Shown here: positions 1 to 7,574 of the stretch, piece after piece
Layout of the letters: each line of letters opens with the position of its first letter
Position numbering within the stretch: the stretch's first letter is position 1
DNA from: Deinococcus marmoris DSM 12784
GTDB taxonomy: Bacteria > Deinococcota > Deinococci > Deinococcales > Deinococcaceae
DNA length: 8,315 bases
Direction of reading: 5' to 3'
Assembly (NCBI RefSeq): GCF_000701405.1
Contig: NZ_JNIV01000146.1
Coordinates: 1-8,315, forward strand
Notes under the pieces: generated by a model
Databases searched by the model: none
Seen by the model: only the letters and a program-made list of their open reading frames with translations
Told to the model about the DNA's origin: nothing
Translations under genes and position numbers: made by a program

Positions 1-10
1 TTCATGGGGC

Positions 11-95
11 ATCGGCAGTGGAGTCGAATTCGATACGTCGCATCATGTTGCCAAATCGCCCTGGGGCAGAGTTGCCCCCGCTTTTTGGTACCCTC
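11..95 (+). repeat. Left copy of 85-bp perfect inverted repeat
   Basis: This 85-bp segment is identical, without mismatch, to the reverse complement of 8231-8315. The match stops abruptly after 95 on the inner side; on the outer side it reaches the window's right edge, so its true length is unknown. It contains a terminator-like hairpin reading inward. The simplest reading is that each edge of the window cuts into the same end of an insertion sequence or other repeated element, present twice in opposite orientation. A single large element with long terminal inverted repeats is the alternative. I cannot name the family, because no transposase is visible. Confidence 0.85.
61..86 (+). terminator. 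Inward-reading intrinsic terminator in left repeat
   Basis: A stem GGGGCA / TGCCCC (63-68 and 73-78) with loop GAGT is followed by CCGC and five T's (82-86). This is the form of a rho-independent terminator for transcription entering from outside the window's left edge. The stem is only 6 bp, so strength is uncertain. Because it lies inside the repeat, the right copy carries the same hairpin facing inward. Confidence 0.5.
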
Positions 96-98
96 TTC

Positions 99-174
99 TA
101 CGGATTCCGTTTGTTTCCTTCTCACTCCATTCGGATTTTCAGGTATTTTCAACACCTTTCAATCGGAGTCCGTA
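99..174. repeat. Dyad-symmetric non-coding repeat, Deinococcus small-repeat-like
   Basis: The arm at 99-109 (TACGGATTCCG) pairs with 164-174 (CGGAGTCCGTA), 10 of 11 positions complementary. Each arm is itself nearly palindromic, and an inner hairpin (GGTATT at 142-147 with AACACC at 151-156) lies between them. The unit starts four bases inside the edge of the 85-bp repeat. Such nested dyads resemble the small non-coding repeats known from Deinococcus genomes, but membership in a named family is inferred from memory only. It lies downstream of the diguanylate cyclase gene and might fold in its mRNA tail. Nothing else is seen between 175 and 256, and no classic terminator for that gene is present. 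Confidence 0.45.
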
Positions 175-256
175 TTACAACGTGAAGTGGGATGATCCAG
201 GGCCAAGTCACCCTCTTCCAGCAGAAGCACGAGTGAATTTGCTTTTGGGCATCACT

Positions 257-2047
257 TCAGGGGGCAGCGGCAGCAAGGCTGCGGTTGCGTCCTTCCTGTT
301 TGGCCCGGTACAGGGCGAAATCGGCGGCGCGCAACAGGTCGTTCAAGTTACCTGCGTGCTGCGGAAACGCAGCAACGCCCAACGAGACAGTGACAGACCC
401 GAGACACTGACCCCGGGACGTGACTTGCATCAGCTCCACAGCGTTCCGCACCGCTTCGGCCCGATTAAGGGTCTGTTCGAGGTTGGCGCCTGGCAACAGC
501 AGAGCAAATTCTTCTCCGCCGTACCGGCAGGCCACGTCCTCGCCCCGAATACTTATTTTGAGCACGCTGCCAAGTTCTTGCAGCAGCGCGTCCCCAGCCT
601 CATGACCATACGTGTCATTGAACCGCTTAAAGTGATCGACGTCGAGCATGATGATGCCGATCGGGTCACTGTAGCGGGTGGCCCGGCGCAGTTCACGTTC
701 AAAAGTTTCTTCAAGGTACCGGCGGTTGAAGAGCCCCGTGAGGGGGTCCCGGATGGACTGCTGGCGCAGTGTCTCCCTGAGCCGCAGATTCATAAAGGCC
801 AGCGCCACAGTTTCCGCGACCATCTGGGCTAGGTGTTGGGTGTGGTCCAGAAAGGGACGGCCATCTTCAGACACCAGATGAAACAGACCGACGGTTTCGC
901 TCTGGGCCAGCAGAGGCACACACAACGTCGGGCCACCCGCCGCGTGGGAGCAGCGTAGACCCGAGCCGGCGCTGACGAACGTTCTTCCCCGGCGCAAACC
1001 CCAGCATTCTGCGGGGGCAAACACCCTTGAAGGGTTGACTGCGCCATTCCACGTTACGGCTTCTTCCAACACGTTTCTGGAGTTGCCAAAGGCATAAAGT
1101 GCGCCAGCAGCGAACGGAAACAGCCGGGGGGCGTGGTGAGCTACCACCTGCTGCGCTTCCTCAAGATTGACGCAGGCTTGAAGCATTTCGCTCATTTCGC
1201 TGAGCATCCTCGATTCCGCATTATGCCGTTCAAGCTCGGTCACCTGCAGCTGGAGCTGCAGGCTGAGCGACTGCAGCTCGGCAGTGCGTTCTTCCACCCT
1301 GCTCTCAAGTTCATCACGGGCGGATCTCAGGGCCGCTTCAGCGGCTTTGATGTCGCCGATGTCCTCAATAACGGAGATAAAGTACCGCGGACTGCCATCC
1401 TCTGTACGCACCAACGAGACCGTGAGGTTGATCCAGATCTGCGCGCCACCTTTGCGGAGATAACGTTTATGCAGCGAGTAGGTGCGGATCTCGCCCCTGA
1501 GCAACTGCCCCACAAACGCGAGATCTGCTTCGAGATCGTCCGGGTGGGTGATGTCTTGAAAAGTGAGTTGGACCAGTTCTGCCGGAGTGTAGCCGACGAT
1601 CTCGCAGAGCTTTTCGTTGACGCTCAACCAGTGTCCATCGAGTTCGATGTGGGCGATACCGACAGCAGCTTGATCGAAGGTGGTGCGGAAACGTTCCTCG
1701 CTGTCCCGCAGGGCCTGCTCTGCCTGACGCTGTTCACTGACGTCGCGCACGACTGTGGTGAACAGAAGATGCTCGTCCACGCCCACTTCAGAAGAGCTGA
1801 TCTCGACTAAAAACGTCTCTCCGTCTGCCCGGACCGCTATGTTCGTGGGCTGCCCCGTTTGGGCGAGAGGAAAGAACTGGTGTAAAGAGGTGCCGATGAC
1901 GTAGACAGCGTCAATCCTGAACAGGCGTTCGGCGGCCTGATTGAACACCAGAATGCGGTGGTGATGGTCAGTGGTGATGACGGCGTCAGCGAGAGTGGCG
2001 AGGACGGCCGACAGCTGGTGTTCGCTGGCGGACACAGACTGGGTCAT
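257..2047 (-). CDS. Diguanylate cyclase, PAS-PAS-GAF-GGDEF
   Basis: A 596-residue protein predicted to make cyclic-di-GMP from two GTP in the cytosol under control of sensor domains. Seen in order: PAS at about 10-105, PAS with PAC at about 117-236, a charged coiled-coil-like linker (232-290), a GAF domain (about 285-422) with CWGLRRGR and LCVPLLAQ stretches, and a C-terminal GGDEF domain (430-590). The active motif is GGEEF at 510-514. Metal- and substrate-binding positions D469, N477 and D486 are present. RGED at 501-504, five residues before GGEEF, is an intact RxxD inhibitory site, so product inhibition is expected. There is no signal peptide or membrane segment. The ATG overlaps the stop of the upstream gene (ATGA) and lacks a clear Shine-Dalgarno, suggesting translational coupling. 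The sensed ligand is unknown. Confidence 0.95.
   Translation of the reverse strand: MTQSVSASEHQLSAVLATLADAVITTDHHHRILVFNQAAERLFRIDAVYVIGTSLHQFFPLAQTGQPTNIAVRADGETFLVEISSSEVGVDEHLLFTTVVRDVSEQRQAEQALRDSEERFRTTFDQAAVGIAHIELDGHWLSVNEKLCEIVGYTPAELVQLTFQDITHPDDLEADLAFVGQLLRGEIRTYSLHKRYLRKGGAQIWINLTVSLVRTEDGSPRYFISVIEDIGDIKAAEAALRSARDELESRVEERTAELQSLSLQLQLQVTELERHNAESRMLSEMSEMLQACVNLEEAQQVVAHHAPRLFPFAAGALYAFGNSRNVLEEAVTWNGAVNPSRVFAPAECWGLRRGRTFVSAGSGLRCSHAAGGPTLCVPLLAQSETVGLFHLVSEDGRPFLDHTQHLAQMVAETVALAFMNLRLRETLRQQSIRDPLTGLFNRRYLEETFERELRRATRYSDPIGIIMLDVDHFKRFNDTYGHEAGDALLQELGSVLKISIRGEDVACRYGGEEFALLLPGANLEQTLNRAEAVRNAVELMQVTSRGQCLGSVTVSLGVAAFPQHAGNLNDLLRAADFALYRAKQEGRNRSLAAAAP
2044..2047 (-). other. 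ATGA stop-start overlap of the two genes
   Basis: The TGA of the GAF-GGDEF-EAL gene (2044-2046) and the ATG of the cyclase gene (2045-2047) share bases. No good Shine-Dalgarno is seen in the bases preceding this ATG, so termination-reinitiation is the probable way the cyclase is translated. That would tie cyclase output to that of the upstream protein. Confidence 0.8.
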
Positions 2048-3903
2048 AAGTTTGGGTACACGGTGAGATCTGAAGCGGAGCCAGTGATCGGAACAAGCTG
2101 CGGACTTGGCCTGAGCGGCTCAGGGCGGCCAAACCAGTACCCTTGCAGGTAGTCGCAACCCAAGGTTTGGAGCGTCCTGGCCTGCTGGGCAGTTTCAACC
2201 CCCTCAGCGACGGTCACCAGACCAAACGCACCGGCAAGGATCACGACGGCCCGGATCAGCTCCACAGAGCGCTTGCCCTCGGCACCCGGTTCATCGACGT
2301 GCTGGGTAAAAAACCGGTCGATCTTGAGCACTTCCACAGGCAGTTGGGCCAGGGCGGACAGGCTGCTGTACCCCATACCGAAATCATCAAGACCGACATG
2401 GACGCCAAGATCTCTCAGCTCGCGCAGAACCTCCTGACCGCGCGCCGGATCCAGCAGACTGCTTTCGGTGATTTCGAGCATGATCCGCTGGGGGTCGACA
2501 CCGGTTTCCCGGAGGATCAGGGCCACCTGCTCTGAGAAATGTGGCTGGGTAAATTCCAGGGGACTGACGTTGACCGCGACCCGCGTGACGCGGCCCTGCG
2601 CCACCGCTGTGCAGGCTTCACGGAGCACCCACCGTCCCAGGGGAAGAATCAGGCCAGACGTTTCTGCCAGGGGGATAAAATCCAGCGGGCTGATGACTGT
2701 TCCGGCACGGTTCCAGCGGATCAAGGCTTCACAGGCCATGACCGCATGGTCGCGCGCCCGGACAATAGGTTGATAGAGCAATTCAAATTCATCGTGTTCG
2801 AGCGCGTGATGAAGGGCCACCAGCAGTTCCATCTCGGCCGGGACAGATTGGTCGTGACGCGGGTGAAAGAACGCGTGTCCGCCGCCTGCCCGTTTGGCGC
2901 GGTACATGGCAGTATCGGCCTGTGACAGGAGCGTTTCCAAATCGCTGGCGTCCTCCGGGTACACCGTGAGTCCCAGACTGCTGTGAACAAAGACTTCCCG
3001 TCCGCCCAGGTGAAGGGGAGCAGCGAAGGCCTGCGTGATGCGGTCAACAATCAGCTGACTGTCTGCGGGGTTGGCGAGATCGGTGAAGATCAGCGCAAAT
3101 TCATCACCGCCCATGCGGGCGATGGTGTCACTGGAGGAAACGCACTCCTGGAGGCGCAGGGCGGTGAGCCGCAGCAGTTCGTCGCCTGCAGGGTGTCCGA
3201 AGGTGTCATTGACCAGCTTGAAGTGGTCGAGATCCATCAGCCCTATGACGACGCTTTCCCCAGCGTGATCGGCCCGGCGTGTGGCATGCAGCAGCCGCTG
3301 CCTGAAATTGGCGCGGTTGGGTAAGCCCGTCAGTGAATCCAGGAGGGCCAGGTCGCCCAACTGCTGCACCGTGATGTGCAGCTTTAGCTGATCCATGACC
3401 AGGGCCGCACTATGTTCCAGTACTGCGGCGTCCTCGGGAGTGAACTCCCGGGGGACGCGGTCAATGACGCACACGGCCCCCAGCGGGTGGCCTTCTGGCG
3501 TACAGATGGGTGCGCCCGCATAAAAGCGGATGTGCGGCTCACCCGTAACATTGGAAAATTCGGCGACCCGGGGATCCAGGGTGGCGTCGGGAATGACCAG
3601 GACGCCGCTTTGCTTGATGGTCAGGTCACAAAAGGCGATACTGCGGGGCATCTCCTCTACCTGGAGACCAAGCCGGGATTTAAACCACTGCCGATCACGG
3701 TCAACGAACGTGATGGCAGCCATGGGCATGTGGAGGTACTGGGCAATCAACGTGATAATGCGGTCAAACTGAGGTTCAGGCAGGGTATCAACAATACCGT
3801 ACCGGTACAGTTCCGCCAGTCGGACCTCTTCAGATGTCTGGTTAATGTGGCCCTCCAATTGACCGGGAGTGAAATGGCGCAGTGGAGAGGGTGGAATGAA
3901 CAT
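2044..3903 (-). CDS. GAF-GGDEF-EAL dual-domain c-di-GMP protein
   Basis: A 619-residue cytosolic protein carrying both c-di-GMP synthesis and hydrolysis domains. The GAF domain (about 25-175) shows [15 protein letters not shown] and RFYAGAPI. The GGDEF domain (183-345) has intact GGDEF at 265-269, but the inhibitory-site position reads SSSD (256-259) instead of RxxD. The EAL domain (358-600) keeps E392 (EAL), N445, E477, D506-D507, K527, E567 and Q587, the metal and catalytic residues of active phosphodiesterases. Both activities are therefore possible; which dominates cannot be read from sequence. An in-frame TAG lies four codons before the ATG, limiting the start, and the Shine-Dalgarno is weak. 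The gene is the first of a two-gene unit with the cyclase downstream. Its 5' flank ends about 210 bp upstream at a miniature mobile element. Confidence 0.95.
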   Translation of the reverse strand: MFIPPSPLRHFTPGQLEGHINQTSEEVRLAELYRYGIVDTLPEPQFDRIITLIAQYLHMPMAAITFVDRDRQWFKSRLGLQVEEMPRSIAFCDLTIKQSGVLVIPDATLDPRVAEFSNVTGEPHIRFYAGAPICTPEGHPLGAVCVIDRVPREFTPEDAAVLEHSAALVMDQLKLHITVQQLGDLALLDSLTGLPNRANFRQRLLHATRRADHAGESVVIGLMDLDHFKLVNDTFGHPAGDELLRLTALRLQECVSSSDTIARMGGDEFALIFTDLANPADSQLIVDRITQAFAAPLHLGGREVFVHSSLGLTVYPEDASDLETLLSQADTAMYRAKRAGGGHAFFHPRHDQSVPAEMELLVALHHALEHDEFELLYQPIVRARDHAVMACEALIRWNRAGTVISPLDFIPLAETSGLILPLGRWVLREACTAVAQGRVTRVAVNVSPLEFTQPHFSEQVALILRETGVDPQRIMLEITESSLLDPARGQEVLRELRDLGVHVGLDDFGMGYSSLSALAQLPVEVLKIDRFFTQHVDEPGAEGKRSVELIRAVVILAGAFGLVTVAEGVETAQQARTLQTLGCDYLQGYWFGRPEPLRPSPQLVPITGSASDLTVYPNL

Positions 3904-4114
3904 CTGATGAATCTAGGCCCGTACTTATGAACGTAGCCTTACTGTTGTTCTGCCCAGCCTGTATTAATTCAGCGTTCGGGGCGTAGGAAGTGAGTTGTGG
4001 GAAAGGCATAGTGGCTGACCAATCTACGCCGCGATAAACATAAAGACGTCCCAAACGCTGTCCCAGGCGGGAGATTCAGGCGACTTGCACTCGTTGACCT
4101 TGTCCCGCCGTGTA
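3904..4114. other. 5' flank of the two-gene unit, no gene seen
   Basis: No convincing gene is seen. Open frames here are short and have no recognisable product. The promoter of the two-gene unit should lie in this stretch, on the minus strand. I found no clear -35/-10 pair; the AT-rich TTAATT at 3963-3968 is only a weak candidate region. I recognised no c-di-GMP riboswitch. The final five bases (4110-4114, GTGTA) are the left target-site copy of the adjacent miniature element. Confidence 0.4.
4110..4114 (+). repeat. Left target-site duplication GTGTA
   Basis: GTGTA directly precedes the GGGG end of the miniature element and is repeated directly after its other end at 4378-4382. Five bases is the usual Tn3-family duplication length. 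Confidence 0.8.
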
Positions 4115-4377
4115 GGGGTCAAGACCCGATTTCGATATTTTTGTACGCTAACGGATTGACTTGCGATTGTCCCAGTTGAAGGTGTCTGATTGAGTACACG
4201 GAAAACATCGTGTTTATCGACCTTTCTACTTGTATCGAATAGCCCCTCCTTTAACTGGGACACGGAACTGCACCCTCCAATCCATCGAAATTCCACCAAC
4301 TGGAGTTTTACAACGAGGCGTGTGAGGCGGCGTTTTTTTCTTAGCGTACAAAAATTTTAAAATCGGGTCTTGACCCC
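4115..4377. mobile_element. Tn3-derived miniature inverted-repeat element (TIME-like)
   Basis: A 263-bp non-coding element. Its ends, 4115-4151 and 4341-4377, are inverted repeats matching at 34 of 37 positions. Both start GGGGTCAAGACCCGATTT; one continues to ...GTACGCTAAG and the other to ...GTACGCTAAC. The direct repeat GTGTA sits immediately outside both ends (4110-4114 and 4378-4382). Ends of 38 bp beginning GGGG and closing in TAAG, with a 5-bp duplication, are the hallmarks of Tn3-family transposition. A short, transposase-free version fits the class called TIMEs. Mobilisation would need a matching Tn3-family transposase elsewhere. The intact duplication and close arms suggest a fairly recent insertion. 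An internal inverted repeat is also present. Confidence 0.85.
4168..4262. repeat. Inner inverted repeat of the miniature element
   Basis: TGTCCCAGTTGAAGG at 4168-4182 is complementary at 14 of 15 positions to CCTTTAACTGGGACA at 4248-4262, with 65 bp between. It is a second dyad nested inside the terminal inverted repeats. It could be a fold in a transcript or the remains of an internal site such as a resolution site; there is no direct evidence for either. Confidence 0.6.
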
Positions 4378-4382
4378 GTGTA
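4378..4382 (+). repeat. Right target-site duplication GTGTA
   Basis: Direct copy of 4110-4114 immediately outside the right inverted repeat of the miniature element. Neither flank shows further identity, so the duplication is exactly five bases. Confidence 0.8.
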
Positions 4383-4547
4383 GCCCGGCTGACCATCGAA
4401 GCTGGGGGCAAAATTTTGCTGTTACGCAGAACAGGTCAATCGCTCAACGATGGCTTGAAGGGGTTTAGCACGAGACCTCCTACTGACCATTGGCGGCCGT
4501 CCTGGGATCAAGCTGCTGTTCGGCTGGGTCAATCAGATGTCGCACTC
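4383..4547. other. Unassigned stretch between element and repeat C
   Basis: No supported gene. One plus-strand frame is open from about 4419 to 4554 without a start codon or recognisable product. A perfect 12-bp palindrome GCAAAATTTTGC lies at 4408-4419, and part of it recurs in repeat B. Confidence 0.3.
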
Positions 4548-4594
4548 AGGGCTTAACCTGGCGAAGGCCCGATTTTTGTCCAACTCGGATGAGA
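4548..4594 (+). repeat. Repeat copy C, partial, inverted relative to A
   Basis: These 47 bp match the reverse complement of 4787-4833 at 40 of 47 positions, including GGGCTTAAC and GCGAAGGCC. Similarity stops after ATGAGA. C and A therefore form an inverted pair about 190 bp apart that could be the ends of a second 286-bp miniature element (4548-4833). I see no target duplication around it. C may equally be a truncated copy of the longer repeat. Confidence 0.6.
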
Positions 4595-4627
4595 GGTCGA
4601 GTTTTACTGTCTGACACGCCTGCCGTT

Positions 4628-4651
4628 AGCAGCGTCGTGGACGACGCTGCT
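4628..4651. repeat. Strong 11-bp-stem hairpin with GG loop
   Basis: AGCAGCGTCGT (4628-4638) and ACGACGCTGCT (4641-4651) are perfect reverse complements separated by two bases. No T-run follows on either strand, so it is not a standard terminator. It lies exactly where the A-B similarity ends, so it may mark a repeat boundary or be part of copy C. Confidence 0.6.
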
Positions 4652-4833
4652 TGCGAAAACCTGTCGCCATTGCTCTGAATATTGCAATAGAGATACGCAA
4701 TCCAGGAACGCTGATTTCTACGGGACGCCCTCTGGATCGCACAAATGACCGTTTTTGCACGTTTCTAAATTTCGGGGCCAGAAGTTTCTCATGCGATTTG
4801 GACAAAATTTCGGCCTTCGCTACGTTAAGCCCT
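4650..4833 (-). repeat. Repeat copy A
   Basis: On the minus strand this 184-bp stretch aligns without gaps to copy B (7935-8118), about 64% identical by hand count. A core of 54 bp (4757-4810) matches at 51 of 54 positions, including AAATTTTGTCCAAATCGCAT; a second conserved patch carries CTCTATTGC. The middle is poorly conserved. Its inner end (4787-4833) also pairs with copy C. It lies just downstream of the PAS-PAS-GAF-GGDEF-EAL gene, separated by 44 bp. It resembles the small non-coding repeats of Deinococcus. Confidence 0.7.
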
Positions 4834-4877
4834 ATTTTGGTGATTGGTATCACCCCTTTCTCAACGCAGCCTGGTGC

Positions 4878-7421
4878 TCAAGTCACGCCTGTCTTTGCGT
4901 CGGTCCTGGCTGCCGAAGAAAAGATTTCGCTAGCAACTTGGGGACGCGCAAACAGGTAACCCTGCCCCAGGGAACAGCCGAGTTGCTCAAGCGATCTGCA
5001 CTCTTCTGGGGTTTCGACTCCCTCGGCAATAACCCCCAGGTTCAGGCTCTTGGCCAGGTCGAGAATCGCTTTGACCACTGGAAAATTCGTTGACGTATCG
5101 CTCAAACCAGTGACAAAGGAGCGATCTATTTTCAAGAGATTGATCGGGAGCCGCACCAGGTAACTCAGGCTCGAGAACCCTGTCCCAAAGTCATCAATTG
5201 AAATTGATACGCCCAGATGGCGAAGCGCTTGCATTCGTCGCACAGAGGCTCCTGTGTCCTGCATCACCAACCGCTCCGTGAGTTCCAGTTCCAGTTGCTC
5301 GCTGGGAAGACCCGTTTCATGGAGGCAGGCGGCCACCATCTCGACGAAGCCAGCGTGTTGGAATTGCACCGACGACACGTTCACCGCGATCCGGACGGGC
5401 GGATGCCCCGCTTTGCGCCAGCGCATTCCCTGGCGGCAGGCTTCCATCAAGACCCACTCCCCGATCGGGATGATCAGGCCCGTTTCTTCAGCCAGGGAAA
5501 TGAAATCCGCCGGGGAGATGACGCCCAGGTGCGGATGATTCCAACGCAGCAAGGCTTCGACCCCGACGATGGTCCAGTCCACCAACTGAACCTGGGGCTG
5601 GTAGAGCAACTCGAACTCGTTCATCTCGACGGCTGGGCGCAGGTAGTTGATCATCTCAAAACGGTCGTAGGCGTGCCGACTCATGACGGTTTCGTATATC
5701 GCCATGCCCAGCTTGTTGCTCTTGGCGTAATACATCGCCAGATCGGCGTTGCGTTGTAAGGTTTCGGCGTCACGCCCACCTTCCGGGGTCAGACTGATCC
5801 CGATTGATGTGGTCAAATAAATTTCCCGCTCTGCTACCACAAAGGGAAGGGCGAAGATGTCGAGGCAGCGCTGCGCCATCTGGACGGCGTTCGCCCGATT
5901 GGTGAACGGCAAGACGACCGTGAATTCATCGCCGCCCATTCGCGCCAGAAGTTCACCAGGGCGCATGCACGCCAGAAGGCGCTGAGCGATACTTACGAGC
6001 ACCTGATCACCTGCCAGATGACCCAGCGAATCGTTCACACCCTTAAAGTCATTGACGTCAATAAACAGCAGTGCCATTGAGCTTTCGGTGGTGAGCGCCA
6101 CTCGAATGACGTCCTGAAGTTGCTCCCCGAACAGCACCCGATTGGCCAGACCGGTCAATGCATCGTGTTTGGACTGGTAAATCATGTGCTGAGAAAGTAA
6201 GTGGTGCTCAATCGCCACGGCGGCGAGGTGACTGGCTTTTTTCAGATCTTGCAGCAACTTCTCTGGAAAGGGACCTGGAACCCTGCCATACAGCGCCATC
6301 GTGCCGAGGACGACTTTAGAGCCGTCAATGATAGGAAGGGAAGCGCAGGCACGTAAATCGTTGGTGGTGAGCAGATTGAGGTAGTCCGCGCAGCTGAGAT
6401 CCTTAGCGATATCCTCGACAACCACCAGTTCGCCGCGCAGGGCGGCTGTCCCACAGATCCCTGCACCTTCGCTAATTTCCAGTCCGTCAACGGCCTGACG
6501 AAACTCAGATGGAAGGCTGGGAGCCGCAGAGGTGTAAAGCCGTCCTTTCTGATTGAGCAGGACAGTACAGGCATAAGTAGGCCACTGCCGTTCGAGCATC
6601 ATGGCGGTCTCCTGCAAAATGACGGTCAGGTCCTGGCCATGCACCGTCATCTCCAGGATGGTGTTGCGGTCAATCTGAGCCTGTTCCTCTATTTTTTTAT
6701 CGTTGATATTATAGGAGTAAACGGTAAGTCCAGCAGTGTAGGGATAAAGGCGCATTTCGAACCAAGTTCTTGATATTTCGTCGAATAACTCTATGCACGC
6801 AGTGCGCTGCTCACGAACCGCCGCATGGAAATGAGGGCACACAAGGGTCTCTAATGGTTCTGGAAGGACAGCCCAGAGGTTCTGACCCTGGAGTTCGCCA
6901 GTGGGTTTGCCCAGGAAATCGGCCATCTGAGAATTTAGATACAGCAAACGCCACTCGTGGTCCACCGAGAGGCAGGCTTCCTGAATGCTTTCCAGAATGT
7001 TATTGATCAGGGTGGCGTTTTCACGAATCTGCCGTTGGGAATCTTGGAGAACTGTGACGTCCTCATGAATGGCCATCAGGTAGGGGGCACCAACAAAGGA
7101 CGTCACACGCAGTTGAAACCAGCGTTGTTCATGGGGGGAGTGGCACGGATAAATCTGGAAATACTGCGGGATCTCGCTAGCAATGACCTTGCGTATCCCC
7201 TGGACTGCGGCGGCACCATCCGCCGATAAATCTGCTTCACATGCAGCGAAATAGTTGCTGCCCACCACAGCGTGAGCAGGCAGCAAATCATTGTCGCGCC
7301 CAAACTGGAGCCAGGCCAGATTCACTGCGACGATCAAGCCGTCGTAATCCAGGACCACCAGGGAAGAAGTAATAGCGTCAAGCGTGGCTTGATGAAACTG
7401 AGAAGCTAGAAGGTCACTCAT
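4878..7421 (-). CDS. PAS-PAS-GAF-GGDEF-EAL dual-domain c-di-GMP protein
   Basis: An 847-residue predicted cytosolic regulator of c-di-GMP. Domains, numbered from the chosen ATG: PAS at about 10-125, PAS at about 137-245, GAF at about 255-408, GGDEF at about 412-575 with intact GGDEF at 496-500, and EAL at about 590-835. The EAL domain keeps E622 (EALLRW), N681, E713, D743-D744, K764, E800 and Q820, so hydrolysis is plausible alongside synthesis. The inhibitory-site position is RPGE (487-490), a conservative change from RxxD. The open frame extends 19 codons upstream to a TTG at 7476-7478. I chose the ATG at 7419-7421 because GAGGGA lies four bases ahead of it and the extension has no domain. 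It stands alone as a transcription unit. The ligands are unknown. Confidence 0.95.
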   Translation of the reverse strand: MSDLLASQFHQATLDAITSSLVVLDYDGLIVAVNLAWLQFGRDNDLLPAHAVVGSNYFAACEADLSADGAAAVQGIRKVIASEIPQYFQIYPCHSPHEQRWFQLRVTSFVGAPYLMAIHEDVTVLQDSQRQIRENATLINNILESIQEACLSVDHEWRLLYLNSQMADFLGKPTGELQGQNLWAVLPEPLETLVCPHFHAAVREQRTACIELFDEISRTWFEMRLYPYTAGLTVYSYNINDKKIEEQAQIDRNTILEMTVHGQDLTVILQETAMMLERQWPTYACTVLLNQKGRLYTSAAPSLPSEFRQAVDGLEISEGAGICGTAALRGELVVVEDIAKDLSCADYLNLLTTNDLRACASLPIIDGSKVVLGTMALYGRVPGPFPEKLLQDLKKASHLAAVAIEHHLLSQHMIYQSKHDALTGLANRVLFGEQLQDVIRVALTTESSMALLFIDVNDFKGVNDSLGHLAGDQVLVSIAQRLLACMRPGELLARMGGDEFTVVLPFTNRANAVQMAQRCLDIFALPFVVAEREIYLTTSIGISLTPEGGRDAETLQRNADLAMYYAKSNKLGMAIYETVMSRHAYDRFEMINYLRPAVEMNEFELLYQPQVQLVDWTIVGVEALLRWNHPHLGVISPADFISLAEETGLIIPIGEWVLMEACRQGMRWRKAGHPPVRIAVNVSSVQFQHAGFVEMVAACLHETGLPSEQLELELTERLVMQDTGASVRRMQALRHLGVSISIDDFGTGFSSLSYLVRLPINLLKIDRSFVTGLSDTSTNFPVVKAILDLAKSLNLGVIAEGVETPEECRSLEQLGCSLGQGYLFARPQVASEIFSSAARTDAKTGVT

Positions 7422-7425
7422 ACGT

Positions 7426-7431
7426 TCCCTC
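7426..7431 (-). promoter_or_regulatory. Shine-Dalgarno deciding the start at 7421
   Basis: GAGGGA on the minus strand lies four bases before the ATG at 7419-7421. The alternative TTG start 19 codons upstream has only AAGAAG in front of it. This favours the shorter, 847-residue protein. Confidence 0.65.
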
Positions 7432-7477
7432 GAAGCGTCAAGGAACGGAGACGCAGCTCTAATCTTTCCTAAACCCA

Positions 7478-7503
7478 ATTATGCGCTTCTTGACCTCTGT
7501 AAA
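7478..7503 (-). promoter_or_regulatory. Weak candidate promoter of the PAS-PAS-GAF-GGDEF-EAL gene
   Basis: On the minus strand TTTACA (7498-7503) is followed by CATAAT (7478-7483). The hexamers resemble sigma-70-type boxes, but the 14-bp spacing is shorter than the usual 16-18, so this is only a suggestion. Confidence 0.2.
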
Positions 7504-7574
7504 ACGAAAGCTCAGATGAATCACGTCGTGGACGGCGAATCCTCAAACGTGTGATCCTCGCCGATTAGGGTTGA

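Noticed and set aside
182..832. 216-residue plus-strand open frame
   Set aside because: It lies largely antisense to the conserved GGDEF domain of the cyclase gene and has no recognisable domain; an open shadow of a GC-rich gene.
1133..1810. 225-residue plus-strand open frame
   Set aside because: Fully antisense to the PAS domains and linker of the cyclase; composition follows the opposite strand and no family is recognised.
3412..3930. 172-residue plus-strand open frame
   Set aside because: Antisense to the GAF domain and start of the GAF-GGDEF-EAL gene; no independent support.
3904..4114. c-di-GMP riboswitch upstream of the two-gene unit
   Set aside because: I looked for the conserved features of such a switch and saw none; the stretch has no matching paired core.
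4024..4299. 91-residue minus-strand open frame
   Set aside because: It runs through the left inverted repeat and interior of the miniature element, so it is a chimera of insertion and flank, not a gene.
4651..4959. 102-residue plus-strand open frame in the intergenic region
   Set aside because: It crosses repeat A and then the antisense end of the neighbouring gene; no ribosome binding site and no known domain.
5217..5759. 180-residue plus-strand open frame
   Set aside because: Antisense to the conserved EAL domain of the PAS-PAS-GAF-GGDEF-EAL gene; histidine-rich pattern is the mirror of that coding strand.
5780..5800. GGGGTCAGAC inside the PAS-PAS-GAF-GGDEF-EAL gene, resembling a Tn3-type end
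   Set aside because: It lies in intact coding sequence, with no continuation of a 38-bp end and no duplication.
7476..7478. TTG as the start of the PAS-PAS-GAF-GGDEF-EAL gene
   Set aside because: The 19-codon extension has a poor ribosome binding site and no domain content; the ATG at 7421 has GAGGGA in front.
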